A stretch of DNA of 64,000 nucleotides. Source: Cryomorpha sp963836915 (lineage in GTDB: Bacteria; Bacteroidota; Bacteroidia; Flavobacteriales_D; Cryomorphaceae). The stretch is from positions 2,542,001-2,606,000 of the forward strand of contig CAWILH010000002.1 of NCBI GenBank assembly GCA_963836915.1, given 5' to 3'. Of the stretch, positions 39,029 to 48,640 are shown piece by piece (positions within the stretch are counted from its first letter, which is position 1; every line of letters starts with the position of its first letter). The notes beneath the pieces are model-generated. The model searched no databases and had not been told where the DNA came from. It saw nothing but the letters and a program-made list of their open reading frames with translations. The position numbers were made by a program, and so were the translations under genes.

Positions 39029-39128
39029 GTAAGTGACGAATATTCAATAGAATATTGAGATATTTCCTAACACCATTGCCGCCGTGACCCTCATTCGATG
39101 AAGTTCTCAATATTTGTATCTTTAAGCA

Positions 39129-39644
39129 ATGGAAAGCAACCAGCAAATTAGCATCGAAATTGATACATTGACCAACTCCATCGTCAATAGAATCACAGGG
39201 GACAGCTTTGATACACAAATACTGGAAATCGGGAAAAAGGATTTGAAAGCAATAAGCACAGGTTGGAATTTTGATTGGAATGCAGAAAGCGAAAGTGATG
39301 CCGTCGTATACAAACTGATTATCGAAGAAAACTTCAACGTAATCCAAGGATTGATAAGTTTGAAGTATCGAGATGGCTTCGTTTTAGTGGCGTTAGTTGA
39401 AAATGCCGATTTCAATATTGGCAGGAACAAAGTCTATTATGGAGTTGCGGGAAATTTGTTCGCCTTTGCTTGTAAACAATCTTGGGACAAAGGCGATTTC
39501 GGCTATGTTTCATTCAATTCCAAAACAAATTTAGTCGCTCACTACAAAAAGCTCCTAGGGGCCAAAAGCGTAGGCAAATCCACACAAATGATAATCGAGC
39601 CGAAAGAAGCGCTAAATTTGATAAACCATTACTATATAGTTTGA
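39129..39644 (+). CDS. Uncharacterised GNAT-like protein, first gene of a two-gene cassette
   Basis: A 171-residue cytoplasmic protein. I recall it as an uncharacterised Bacteroidota family with an N-acetyltransferase-like fold: EIDTLTNSIVNRITGDSF at the N-terminus, the NVIQGLISLK strand and NLFAFACKQSWDKGDFGYVS like the acetyl-CoA-binding region, ending MIIEPKEALNLINHYY. It is followed four bases later by a 51-codon gene. The pair's size, order and spacing resemble toxin-antitoxin modules, but no function is shown. Confidence 0.6.
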   Translation: MESNQQISIEIDTLTNSIVNRITGDSFDTQILEIGKKDLKAISTGWNFDWNAESESDAVVYKLIIEENFNVIQGLISLKYRDGFVLVALVENADFNIGRNKVYYGVAGNLFAFACKQSWDKGDFGYVSFNSKTNLVAHYKKLLGAKSVGKSTQMIIEPKEALNLINHYYIV

Positions 39645-39648
39645 AATT

Positions 39649-39804
39649 ATGGGACACATTAAAGAACCTGATGGCATTACGCTGGTAGTTGAAAAAAAAG
39701 ATTTGAGTTCAGACGCTGAACGAGAAATCAAGGATTTCATACAGAAGAGCAAACAGAAAAACAAGAAGTTTTTTGAAAGTCTAAAAACAACTGCGCAGCA
39801 TTAA
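39649..39804 (+). CDS. Small 51-residue protein paired with the GNAT-like gene
   Basis: ATG 39649 to TAA 39804. It begins MGHIKEPDGITLVVEKKDL and continues as a charged helix (EREIKDFIQKSKQKNKKFF). I recall proteins with this MGHIKEP start following GNAT-like genes in Bacteroidota. Being small, charged and helical, it could be the antitoxin or partner of the upstream gene. The gap between the two is four bases. Confidence 0.65.
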   Translation: MGHIKEPDGITLVVEKKDLSSDAEREIKDFIQKSKQKNKKFFESLKTTAQH

Positions 39805-39903
39805 GGAATTTTTACTGACCCCAGAATAATTTGAATTGACGGGTTTTCATTTTTGCAAACTGTTGAGCACCTAAAACCGAAAGCTAATCTATTGATGGAC
39901 TGG

Positions 39904-40047
39904 AGCACTCCCAACACAAACTGGTGAAGCACAACAAAAACCCATCATTTCACAATTTGACATCCTTATTGATCAGGGAGCCATCTCTGTAGACCATCTG
40001 ATTAAATGGAATGCGAAAGGCGGTGCGAACGCGGCCCACTGTTCAAA
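39904..40047. repeat. 144-bp direct repeat, copy 2
   Basis: The better preserved copy; see copy 1 at 38885-39028. It reads as part of a protein C-terminus (listed as a pseudogene) and encloses the gene pair together with copy 1. Confidence 0.75.
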
Positions 40048-40110
40048 ATCAAAAAAAACAACTTGCTATTGCTGTTCCCGCCGAGTGAGAAGTATGGGCT
40101 TTTGGGGTGA
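39904..40110 (+). pseudogene. C-terminal remnant of an unrecognised protein
   Basis: One frame reads QFDILIDQGAISVDHLIKWN and then AKGGANAAHCSKSKK; after a run of eight A's (40051-40058) the next frame continues LLLLFPPSEKYGLLG and a TGA at 40108-40110. One more A would join them. No upstream part is present. I do not recognise the family; the 3' end of the same gene has decayed further in copy 1. Confidence 0.45.
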
Positions 40111-40224
40111 AGTGAACGCAGCCGAAATATTCCTGAATGTTGGTAATGAAAAACTCCCATTTAAATCTCAGTTCGCCAAACACTCCAACCCCTCCCAATT
40201 TTCCTTAAACCTTTCCCTCCCCTA

Positions 40225-40254
40225 TTTGCTATCATTCCGTAGATAGTACCTTTG
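40225..40254 (+). promoter_or_regulatory. Promoter of the RND efflux operon
   Basis: TTTG (40225-40228), an 18-base spacer and TACCTTTG (40247-40254) match the Bacteroidota consensus exactly. Transcription should begin near 40260, about 14 bases before the GTG start. Confidence 0.75.
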
Positions 40255-40273
40255 ACCCCATTTCAAAAATCCA

Positions 40274-41338
40274 GTGATTAGAAAAGCAATTAACACCTTC
40301 TTTTTGGCACTGCTCACCCTACTCGCCGCCTGCTCGGAAGAAGAAAACCCCATTGGCAATGGCCCTTCCGGTCGTGGTGCCATGAGCGCCGACTATGTGG
40401 TGGTAAACCCGCGCCCTGTGGCCAATACCATAAGTGTGACTGGTGCCTTGATGCCCGCCGAAAGTGCCATGCTCAGCGCGCAGACTGCCGGCCAAGTGAA
40501 GGAAATCTATTTTAGCGAAGGCGAAAAAGTAAAGAAAGGCCAACTCCTCGTAAAGCTCGATGACCGTCAGTGGTTGGCACAGCGCAACAAACTAAACGCC
40601 CAGCTCAACACCGCCCAAAAAGACGTAAACCGTAAAGAACAGCTCTCTGACATACAAGGCGTAAGCCAATCTGCGCTCGATGATGCTTCGCTGCAAGTAG
40701 AATCCATAGAAGCCGATAAGCAAGAGCTGGAAGTGATGATAGAATATGCCGCCATCCGCGCGCCTTTCAGCGGGCAGATAGGCCTGCGCAGCGTGAGCCC
40801 CGGTGCTTACCTTTCAGCTGGCAGCCCCGTGGCCAGGTTGGTGCAGCTCGATATGCTCAAGTTGGAATTCAACGTGCCCGAGCGCTACGCCACCCAGATT
40901 CGTGAAGGCCAAGCGGTGCGCTTTACCATTGCCGGAAGCGACAGCAGCTACAGCGCCACCGTCTATGCTACCGAGCCGGCCATCAGCGAAAGCAGCCGCG
41001 CCCTGCGCATTCGCGCCCGTGTGCCAAACGAAGAAAACCAATTGATAGCCGGCGCCTTTGCGGAAGTCACCCTATCGCTGGACAGCATAGCCGATGCCAT
41101 GCTGGTGCCCACGGAAGCCGTGGTGCCGCAGCTCAACGAGCAGATCGTTTATCAAATAAAAAACGGAACCATAAAAAGCATTAAAATAAAGCAAGGCATA
41201 CGCCTGCCAAGGCTTATCCAAATCCAAAGTGGGCTCAGCCCCGGCGACACCGTAATGGTATCGGGACTTTTGCAAGCCAAAGAGGGTGCACCCGTAAAAG
41301 CGGGCAATCAAATAGAAGTCGAAAAGTTGAATAATTGA
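40274..41338 (+). CDS. RND efflux periplasmic adaptor lipoprotein
   Basis: A 354-residue membrane fusion protein starting with GTG. The signal peptide ends in the lipobox LAAC, so it is lipid anchored. It has a barrel-sandwich hybrid (AQTAGQVKEIYFSEGEKVKK), a coiled coil around residues 90-140, the second half of the sandwich (IRAPFSGQIGLRSV) and a beta-barrel region. It links the inner membrane pump to the outer membrane channel encoded downstream. Its own frame is intact, unlike the next two genes. Confidence 0.92.
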   Translation: MIRKAINTFFLALLTLLAACSEEENPIGNGPSGRGAMSADYVVVNPRPVANTISVTGALMPAESAMLSAQTAGQVKEIYFSEGEKVKKGQLLVKLDDRQWLAQRNKLNAQLNTAQKDVNRKEQLSDIQGVSQSALDDASLQVESIEADKQELEVMIEYAAIRAPFSGQIGLRSVSPGAYLSAGSPVARLVQLDMLKLEFNVPERYATQIREGQAVRFTIAGSDSSYSATVYATEPAISESSRALRIRARVPNEENQLIAGAFAEVTLSLDSIADAMLVPTEAVVPQLNEQIVYQIKNGTIKSIKIKQGIRLPRLIQIQSGLSPGDTVMVSGLLQAKEGAPVKAGNQIEVEKLNN

Positions 41339-41774
41339 TAAATACGTCTGAAATTATTACTATAATGCTGAAAGCATAAAAGATGAAATGCTCTATTCAT
41401 TCTCCTAAAAGCTGGGATTTACATAGTCCTGAAGATTTTTATAAATGTGAGGATCTGGCGTGCGGTGGCAATTCGAAAAATGTGCGTACCGAAGACGCGG
41501 AGCGGTTGAGAACACAGAAACCTTTAAAACAGACGCGCTCTGTAACTTTGAGATGCGCAGCGTTCGCGTGGGTTTTGTGCGTCAAGCGCAGGCTCAAATT
41601 TGGATTTTTCGGTGCCTTTTTTGTTTTACTTTTTATGTCGGTTTTCAAGTTTTTTTATGGTCGCCATGAGCTCGCTTCCTTTGGTCGCTCGGTTGAGCAA
41701 ACAAAAAGTAAAGAGAAAATAAAATTTCGATATATCTTTTGCTAGATAGAGCTGAGTAAAAAAGTACGAAGTAA
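41339..41774. other. Unusual spacer inside the RND operon
   Basis: 435 bases separate adaptor and pump genes that normally touch. It contains an open frame (41383-41745) and an opposite one (41439-41648), both rich in repeats such as GAACACAGAAACC and GTCGCTCGGTTGAGC; neither has family features. From memory, similar sequence occurs as an intergenic repeat in other Bacteroidota. I treat it as an inserted repeat-like element. Confidence 0.45.
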
Positions 41775-44700
41775 ATGAACCTCTCATCCCTTAGCATACA
41801 GCGCCCCGTTTTGGCCATGGTTTTCGCTATTGTCATTCTCATCTTTGGCTTTATCGGGTTCAATTATCTCGGCATACGCGAATACCCCAGCGTAGATCCG
41901 CCCATCGTTACGGTCACCACCAATTACACCGGTTCCAGCGCCGACATTATCGAGTCGCAAATAACGGAGCCACTCGAAGAAGAGATCAATAGTGTGGAAG
42001 GCATTAAAACGATGAACTCCATAAGCGCCGATGGCCGCAGCACCATCAAGGTAGAGTTTGACCTTGGTACCAATATGGACAATGCTGCCAACGACATCCG
42101 CGACAAGGTATCGCAGGCCGTGCGTAACCTGCCTCCCGATGCCGACCCGCCCATCGTGCAAAAAAGCGATGCCGACTCCCAGACCATCTTTGCCATTACC
42201 GTGCAGAGCGAGAAGCGCAACCTGCTCCAGCTCTCAGACATTGGCCTAAATATGTTCAAGGAGCGGCTACAGACCATAGACGGTGTAAGCGAGATAAACA
42301 TTTGGGGCGATAAGCGCTATGCTATGCGCCTGCAGCTCGACCCCGACCGGCTCTCGGCCTTTAAGCTCACCCCGCTCGTCGTGCGCGATGCCCTGCTGGC
42401 GCAAAATATAGAATTGCCCACAGGCCGCATAGAAGGTTACCGTACCGAATTGGTAATCCGCACCTTCGGAAGGCTCAGCACCGAAGAAGAATTTAACAAC
42501 CTGCTGATAGCCGATCGCGATGGAGCGCTCATCAAGCTAAAAGATGTGGGCCGTGCCGAGCTTGCGCCACAAAACGAGCGTACCCTCCTGCGCGGCAATG
42601 GCGGCATACCTATGATAGGCATTGCCATACAGCCGCAGCCGGGTGCTAATTATATAGAGATCGTTGACGAAGTAAAGAAGCGCGTAGAACAGATCAAAAA
42701 AGACCTACCCGAAGATATTTCGCTCGGCGTGGCGCTCGATACCACCGCCAGCATCCGCAAGGCAATCGAAGAAGTGCAGATGACCGTATTTATCGCCTTT
42801 GGGCTGGTGGTGCTCGTCATCTTCTTCTTCCTCCGAAACTGGCGCACCACGCTCATCCCTGTCATCACCATCCCCATCTCGCTCATCGGCTCCTTTTTCG
42901 TAATGTACATCGCCGATTTTTCCATCAATATACTCACCCTCTTGGGAATAGTGCTGTCTACAGGGCTTGTGGTAGATGATGCCATTGTGGTCATGGAAAA
43001 TATTTACGCCAAGGTAGAGAAAGGCCAAGACCGTGTGCAGGCCGCATTTTCTGGTAGCCGTGAGATCTTTTTTGCCGTTATTTCCACGACCATTACGCTT
43101 GTGGCGGTTTTCCTTCCGGTAATATTTTTGACCGGTGTTACAGGCCGACTTTTCAGGGAATTTGGCGTGGTGGTAGTCGGCAGCGTTATTATTTCTTCCT
43201 TCATCAGCCTAAGCCTTACCCCCATGATGAGCTCACGGATTTTGAAAAAGTCGGAGCCTAAAAGCAAAATAGGCAGCCGTATAGGCAAATGGATAAAAGA
43301 TACCGGTGACAAATATGAGCATTCGCTGCATGGCTTTATGGACCGCAAGTGGATTTCTTTCGCCATCATTGGCCTTTCATTGGCTCTCACTTTGGGCTTG
43401 GGCAGTTTGCTCCCATCCGAATTGGCGCCGCTGGAAGACAAGAGCAGGTTAAGGATATTCGCCACAGCGCCCGAAGGCACATCTTATGAGATGATGGACG
43501 ACTATGTGGAGCAGATGGTGCAGCTCACCGATACCATGGCCGAAAAGGAATCGATATTATCGGTTACTTCACCTGGTTTTGGTTCGTCCAATAGCATCAA
43601 CAGCGGGTTTGTACGGCTTACACTCGTGCCACCCGGCGACCGCGAAAAAAGCCAGATGCAATTGGCCGGAGAGCTTACCGCCGAAATGCGGAAATACAAT
43701 TTTGCACGCGCCTTTGTGTCGCAAGAGCAGACCATACAAGTGGGCGGTGGCGGCCTTAGCGGCCTGCCCATCCAATACGTGGTGCAGGCACCTACCATTG
43801 ATCATCTCAAAGTGATCATCCCCGAATTTATGGCCCGCGCCAATGACAATCCGGCTTTTGATGCAGTTGATCTCGATCTCAAATTCAATAAGCCCGAGCT
43901 GAAGGTGGAGATAGACCGCGACAAAGCACGCGAGATGGGCGTGGAAGTGGCCGACATTGCCCAAACCTTGCAGTTGCTTTACAGCGGACAGCGGTTTGGT
44001 TATTTCATAAAAGATGGAAAGCAATATTACGTAATAGGCGAAGCCATGCGAATCGGCCCGCGATGAGCCCGGCGATCTTACGGGGATAACCGTGCGCAAC
44101 CAAGCCGGCGAGACCGTGCAGCTCGATAATTTGGTGCGCACCAGCTTTGAGAGCAGTCCGCCGCAGCTCTACCGGTACAACCGTTTTGCGGCAGCCACCT
44201 TTTCGGCGGCACCGGCAGGCGGTACCACCATAGGCGATGGCATTAAAAGCATGGACAAAATAGCCGCCGATGTGTTGGACGAAACTTACACCACCAGCCT
44301 GGCGGGCACTTCCAAAGAATTCAGCGAAAGCTCCGGCAGCCTTATTTTCGCCTTTTTGCTGGCCTTGGTGCTGGTATATCTCGCGCTTTCGGCACAGTTC
44401 GAGAGTTTCCGCGATCCCTTTACCATCATGCTCACCGTGCCATTGGCCATCGGCGGCGCCATTCTCGCGCTATGGCTTTTTGGGCATACGCTCAATATTT
44501 TCAGCGAGATCGGCATGATTGTCCTGGTGGGCATCGTTACCAAAAATGGGATTTTGATCGTGGAATTTGCCAACCAGCGCAGGCAGCAGGGCTTGAGCAT
44601 TACCGAAGCGGCCATAGACGCGGCAGCCCAGCGCTTCCGCCCCATAATCATGACCAGCATGGCCACCATTCTCGGTGCCCTGCCCATAGCACTGGCACTT

Positions 44701-44877
44701 GGCGGCGGCAGCACCAGCCGCATTTCCATGGGCGTGGCCATTATAGGTGGGCTCGTATTTTCGCTGGTGCTCACACTGTATGTCATCCCCGTGCTTTACA
44801 CACTCATTACCAGCAAGAAAGAGAAGGTAATGGTGCAAGAAATCAGAAACGAAGAGAACCAGAATGCGGCTGCGTAA
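41775..44877 (+). pseudogene. RND efflux pump permease with a frameshift
   Basis: The first frame (41775-44066) and the second (44092-44877) together encode an AcrB/MexB-type RND transporter of about 1033 residues, which exports small molecules using the proton gradient. The N-terminal segment GFNYLGIREYPSVDPP, the central GLVVDDAIVVMENIY with the paired aspartates of proton relay, and the C-terminal MIVLVGIVTKNGILIVEFAN are visible. The frame shifts near 44046-44062, in the periplasmic domain after YYVIGEAMR; one fewer base restores it. It is a broken gene or a sequence error. Confidence 0.88.
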
Positions 44878-46188
44878 AAACTTTTTCGGGGTGTTATTTT
44901 TGGGCTGTGCCTTATCGGCAAATGTCGCAGTGGCCAAGAACAGATGTCGCTGGAGCAATTGATCGACGCGGCGCTGGAGCAAAATTATCAGATACGCGTG
45001 TACCGCAATGATGCCCTTGCCGCTCAAAACAGCAATACCATCGGCAATGCCGGAATGCTCCCCGAAGTGGATATTACGGGAGAGCTGCGCCAAGAAATTG
45101 TGAATTCAGAACAGGTATTCCTCAGCGGCGAATCGCAAACGGCAGACAATGCCACCAACAATGCCCTTTCGGCCAATATCGGTGCCACTTGGATTGTTTT
45201 CGATGGCTTGGCCATGTTTGCCCGCAAGGAGCAACTCGAAAAACTGGAACTGCTCAGCCGTGCCGATCAGCGTTTTTACATCGAGCAGACAGTGGCCGAT
45301 CTCGCCAACTCCTATTATCAACTCAAGCAAGAAACGGGGCTGCTGGCGGCTTACCGCAAATCGCTGGAAGTATCGCAATCCCGGTATGAATATGAAAAAA
45401 AGGCTTTGGAAGTAGGTGCTTCCGATGCACTGGATTTTCAACTGGCAAGGGTGGACCGCAATACCGACAGCTCGCTGGTATTGCAACAAGAAGCGCAGAT
45501 CCAAGAGATCACCATCGCCCTGAACCGCATCATAAACCGCGACCTTACTGCCAAGATCATTCCCGTGGATTCCATCCGCCTGCAGAGCTCTTTCAACCTT
45601 GCAGAACTGATGGCCAGGGCGCGTGAAAACAACGCCCAGCTCAACCGGCAGCAGCTCAGTGAACTTATCGCCTTGAGCGAAACGAAAATCCTGCGCGGGG
45701 CGCTCTTTCCGGAAGTGGAAGTTTTTGGCAATTACAACTTTAACCGGCAGACCAATGAAGTGGGTTTCCTACAATCGCGGCGCAGCTTTGGCCCCGACTT
45801 TGGGGTGCGCGTGCGCTTCAACCTATTCTCAGGTGGGCAAGAGCGCATAGCCAGCCGCAATGCCGCCATAGCATTGCAAAACGAAGAACTCATTTACGAA
45901 GATCTCAATGCCGAAGTAGAAGCATCACTCCGCGTGGCCTACCTGCGCTGGACAAGCGGCACCAAGCAGGTAGCTTTGGAAAAGGAAAGCGTGGCGGCAG
46001 CAGCACAAGCCTTGGAAATCGCCAGCAGGCAGTACGAACTCGGCAGCCTTACCAATGTAGATTTCCGCATCATCCAGCTCAATGCCATCAATGCCGAGAC
46101 GCGATTTCTAGAAGCCCAATATATCGCTAAAAGCCGGGAGATAGAGCTGCTGCGGATGAGTGGTGGCTTAGTGGGTGGTAGGATGTAA
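44864..46188 (+). pseudogene. TolC-family outer-membrane factor with an N-terminal frameshift
   Basis: The start at ATG 44864 overlaps the pump gene's end by 14 bases. The first frame gives part of a signal peptide (MRLRKNFFGVLF); after a run of T's near 44897-44902 the main frame continues (GLCLIGKCRSGQEQMSLEQL) to 46188. One more T joins them, giving about 441 residues. The body is TolC-like, with helices such as SRYEYEKKALEVGASDALDF. Together with the adaptor and pump it would form a tripartite efflux system. Confidence 0.85.
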
Positions 46189-46200
46189 TTCTGGACACAG

Positions 46201-46366
46201 AGAGCCACAGAGAAGTCACAGAGTTTGTGATTGGTGGTTGATGTTTTGTTGTGGGTCCTTGCTTTGAATTATGACATCCAGTCAAGGAGCTTATCACGCT
46301 TTTTAGCGGGACGATCAAGTCTAAACTTTGGGCTCAAGGGGTACTCTGTGACTTCTCTGTGGCTCT
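46201..46366. repeat. 24-bp perfect inverted repeat before the GxxExxY gene
   Basis: AGAGCCACAGAGAAGTCACA plus GAGT at 46201-46224 and its exact reverse complement at 46343-46366, separated by 118 bases. A degenerate third copy of the same motif follows the gene at 46801-46831. The motif is a CACAGAG/CTCTGTG type repeat. Confidence 0.85.
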
Positions 46367-46422
46367 CGCTGTAACCCTACCCAAAAGCCCATTTACAAAA
46401 TATTTTACATACCTTGATCAAT

Positions 46423-46794
46423 ATGGAACAAGACCCATTGACATGGAAAGTAATAGGAGCTGCCATAGAAGTCCACAAACATCTTGGTCCTGGAATGCTT
46501 GAATCGGCTTACGAAAAGTGTCTTTATTATGAATTAGAAAAACTCGATTTTGAAGTTCAAAGGCAATTGTATCTTCCGCTTTTCTACAAAGAACTTTACC
46601 TTGACCATGCATATAGAATTGATCTCTTAGTGAACGATGAACTTATAATAGAGTTGAAGACAGTCACAGGGTTTACCCCAGTAGATGAAGCCCAGATATT
46701 GACTTACATGAAATTTGCCAAGAAGCCGAAAGGTTTGCTAATAAATTTCAAAACATCCAGACTTAAAGATGGGATAAGGAGATTCGTGATCTAG
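46423..46794 (+). CDS. GxxExxY family protein, PD-(D/E)XK nuclease-like
   Basis: From ATG 46423 the protein has 123 residues. The name-giving motif is GMLESAY (in HLGPGMLESAYEKC), and the nuclease-like core is RIDLLVNDELIIELKTV, with D and ExK positions as in the PD-(D/E)XK superfamily. Function is not known. The gene is bounded by CACAGAG repeats on both sides and by a 68-bp tandem array downstream, which suggests a link between gene and repeats. Confidence 0.88.
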   Translation: MEQDPLTWKVIGAAIEVHKHLGPGMLESAYEKCLYYELEKLDFEVQRQLYLPLFYKELYLDHAYRIDLLVNDELIIELKTVTGFTPVDEAQILTYMKFAKKPKGLLINFKTSRLKDGIRRFVI

Positions 46795-46860
46795 TAAGGG
46801 ACACAGAGCCCCAAAGAGAAGTCACAGAGCCACCACCTATCCAAAAAAATCTTGGTGCCC

Positions 46861-47157
46861 CACTGTGCTTTTTTCTCTGTGAAACTCTATGGAACCCCAC
46901 CCCACCCTAAAAAACTCTGTGGAACTCTGTGCTATTTTCTCTGTGGAACTCTGTGTATCCAACCCAGCCCAACTCTAAGACGCTCTGCGCAGCCCTGTGC
47001 TTTTTTCTCTGTGGAACTCTGTGTAACCAACCCAGCCCAACTCTAAGACTCTCTGCGTAGCCCTGTGCTTTTTTCTCTGTGGAACTCTGTGTAACCAACC
47101 CAGCCCAACTCTAAAACTCTCTCTGCGTAGCTCTGTGCTGTTTTCTCTGTGTAACCG
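46861..47157. repeat. Tandem array of 64-70 bp units
   Basis: Units start at 46861, 46925, 46993, 47061 and 47131 (steps of 64, 68, 68 and 70). Each contains TTTTCTCTGTGGAACTCTGTG-like sequence followed by AACCCAGCCCAACTCTAA. The last unit is partial. Several short frames are open in it but show no protein features. Confidence 0.9.
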
Positions 47158-47210
47158 CTTATCAACCAAAATTCATTACTTTCAGACCCTGAGCCTTCAG
47201 CCCTGATCCC

Positions 47211-48470
47211 ATGAAAAATCTAATCCTCTGCATTGCCTTTTTTATCTTTTCTACGCTAAGCCATTTGGCGGAAGCCCAAAACATCTACACGCAAGGGCGG
47301 CAGGAAGCCATGCAATACATGCAGAAAGCCGAACTGGCCAAGCGCGGCGCTGCTTTCAACAATGCTTACCAAGAATATACGAATGCCATAACAGTAGACC
47401 CCAATTATGCCGAAGCTTATATGAAGCGAGCCTTGCTTTTACAGCAAATGGGAAGGTATACCGAGTCGGAAGCAGACTATAATAAGGCCATTGACATTAA
47501 TCCGTACAGCGATATTTATTATGATCAGCGCGCACGGTTAAGAATACTTCAAAGCGACTACAGAAACGCCGTATCGGATTTGAGCAAAGCTCTCGAACTC
47601 AGTCCTTACGATAAAAACCTACTGAACACCAGAGCATTGGCCGAATTGGAAGGAAATGATTTTGAAAGAGCCATTGAAGACTTCAATTTTATGCTCAAGC
47701 TAAACCCGAAGGATACCTTGGCCTTTTTGAAGCGGGCGCTCACCTACACCCGGATGGACGATTACGAAGCCGCCCGCGCCGATCTCGACAGCGCCCTGAT
47801 ACTCGCGCCGCGTTCTGAACTTGTATACGATATCCTCGGATTATTTTACTTACACTTCGAAGAACTTGAAAAATCTACAGAAGCCTTTACCAAATCAATT
47901 TCCCTAAACCCTGCCTTTGCCATAGCCTATTATAACCGGAGTGTAAGCCGCAAGCAAATGGGGCTCACCGAGCAGTCTGTGAGCGATCTAAACATCGCTA
48001 TCTCCTTGAATCAAGATTTTCCTAATGCCTATTTCAACCGGGCCGTGAGCAATAAACAGATGGGCAATATGGATTTGGCCATAGAAGACTACTCCAAGGC
48101 CCTGGCCATAGAGAGCGATTACACGGATGCACTTTTCAACCGAGGCTTTTCCAAAAGCATGCTGGGAAGCTATGCAGAGAGCCTACCAGACCTTGATAAT
48201 GCCGTGCGGACAAATCCTAATTCGGCCGATGTTTACAATCTCCGTGGCAATGTGAAATCGTTTTTTGGGAAATACATGGAAGCGATAGAAGATTACGATA
48301 AGGCCATAGAACTAAATGGGCAATACGCGGAAGCTTATTTCAATAGGGGGATCACCAAAATATTGAGCTATCAAGATCAAGATGGATGCGCTGATTTGGA
48401 AAGAAGCCTTCAATTGGGCTATGAAAAGGCCAAAGAGAAAATCCCGTATTTCTGTCGCGGACCGAAATAG
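47211..48470 (+). CDS. TPR-repeat exported protein
   Basis: A 419-residue protein with a signal peptide (MKNLILCIAFFIFSTLSHLAEA) and about ten tetratricopeptide repeats, such as AYQEYTNAITVDPNYAEAYM and EAIEDYDKAIELNGQYAEAY. TPR proteins hold other proteins together; the partner is not evident. It is followed three bases later by a strong hairpin with a run of A's, a terminator on the opposite strand. Confidence 0.9.
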   Translation: MKNLILCIAFFIFSTLSHLAEAQNIYTQGRQEAMQYMQKAELAKRGAAFNNAYQEYTNAITVDPNYAEAYMKRALLLQQMGRYTESEADYNKAIDINPYSDIYYDQRARLRILQSDYRNAVSDLSKALELSPYDKNLLNTRALAELEGNDFERAIEDFNFMLKLNPKDTLAFLKRALTYTRMDDYEAARADLDSALILAPRSELVYDILGLFYLHFEELEKSTEAFTKSISLNPAFAIAYYNRSVSRKQMGLTEQSVSDLNIAISLNQDFPNAYFNRAVSNKQMGNMDLAIEDYSKALAIESDYTDALFNRGFSKSMLGSYAESLPDLDNAVRTNPNSADVYNLRGNVKSFFGKYMEAIEDYDKAIELNGQYAEAYFNRGITKILSYQDQDGCADLERSLQLGYEKAKEKIPYFCRGPK

Positions 48471-48473
48471 GCC

Positions 48474-48508
48474 AAAAAAAAGACCCTTCCGGCCGCAGCC
48501 GAAAGGGT
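48474..48508 (-). terminator. Strong intrinsic terminator for the minus-strand unit
   Basis: On the minus strand a 10-bp stem (ACCCTTTCGG / CCGGAAGGGT, one wobble pair) with a six-base loop is followed by C and eight T's. It starts three bases after the TPR gene's stop and would end a transcript coming from the 23-codon frame or purQ. On the plus strand the U-tract is weaker. Confidence 0.8.
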
Positions 48509-48545
48509 TTAAGTTATTTATTCCTCTGGTCCTTAGATCAAATCC

Positions 48546-48566
48546 AAAGCCCGAAGAAAGGGCTTT
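48546..48566. terminator. Second hairpin after the small ORF
   Basis: AAAGCCC, loop GAAGAAA, GGGCTTT. On the plus strand it is followed by TCTT, so it could also act for the TPR gene. Confidence 0.65.
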
Positions 48567-48568
48567 TC

Positions 48569-48640
48569 TTACCGCTTGCTTTCTGTGAAAGCAAGTGTAA
48601 CATTTGATTTAAAAACCTGTTTGGAATTATCAGACATCAT
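48569..48640 (-). CDS. Possible 23-residue protein with strong Shine-Dalgarno
   Basis: ATG ATG at 48640-48635, ending TAA at 48571-48569. The peptide begins MMSDNSKQVFKSNVTLAF. A perfect AAGGAGG lies 3-6 bases before the two start codons, which is rare in this phylum. It follows purQ on the same strand by 170 bases, and two hairpins follow it. I do not recognise it; it could be a leader peptide or part of a regulatory RNA. Confidence 0.5.
   Translation of the reverse strand: MMSDNSKQVFKSNVTLAFTESKR

Noticed and set aside
38885..40047. Integron cassette with attC sites
   Set aside because: The repeats are 144-bp coding remnants without the GTTRRRY/RYYYAAC core sites, and no integrase is present.
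41383..41745. 120-residue protein between the RND adaptor and pump
   Set aside because: The opposite strand is equally open, the composition is odd and no domain is visible; it looks like a repeat element.
46861..47157. CRISPR array
   Set aside because: Units of 64-70 bases repeat along their whole length with no unique spacers, and there are no cas genes.
46907..47169. Two minus-strand frames in the tandem array
   Set aside because: They are translations of the repeat itself and have no protein features.
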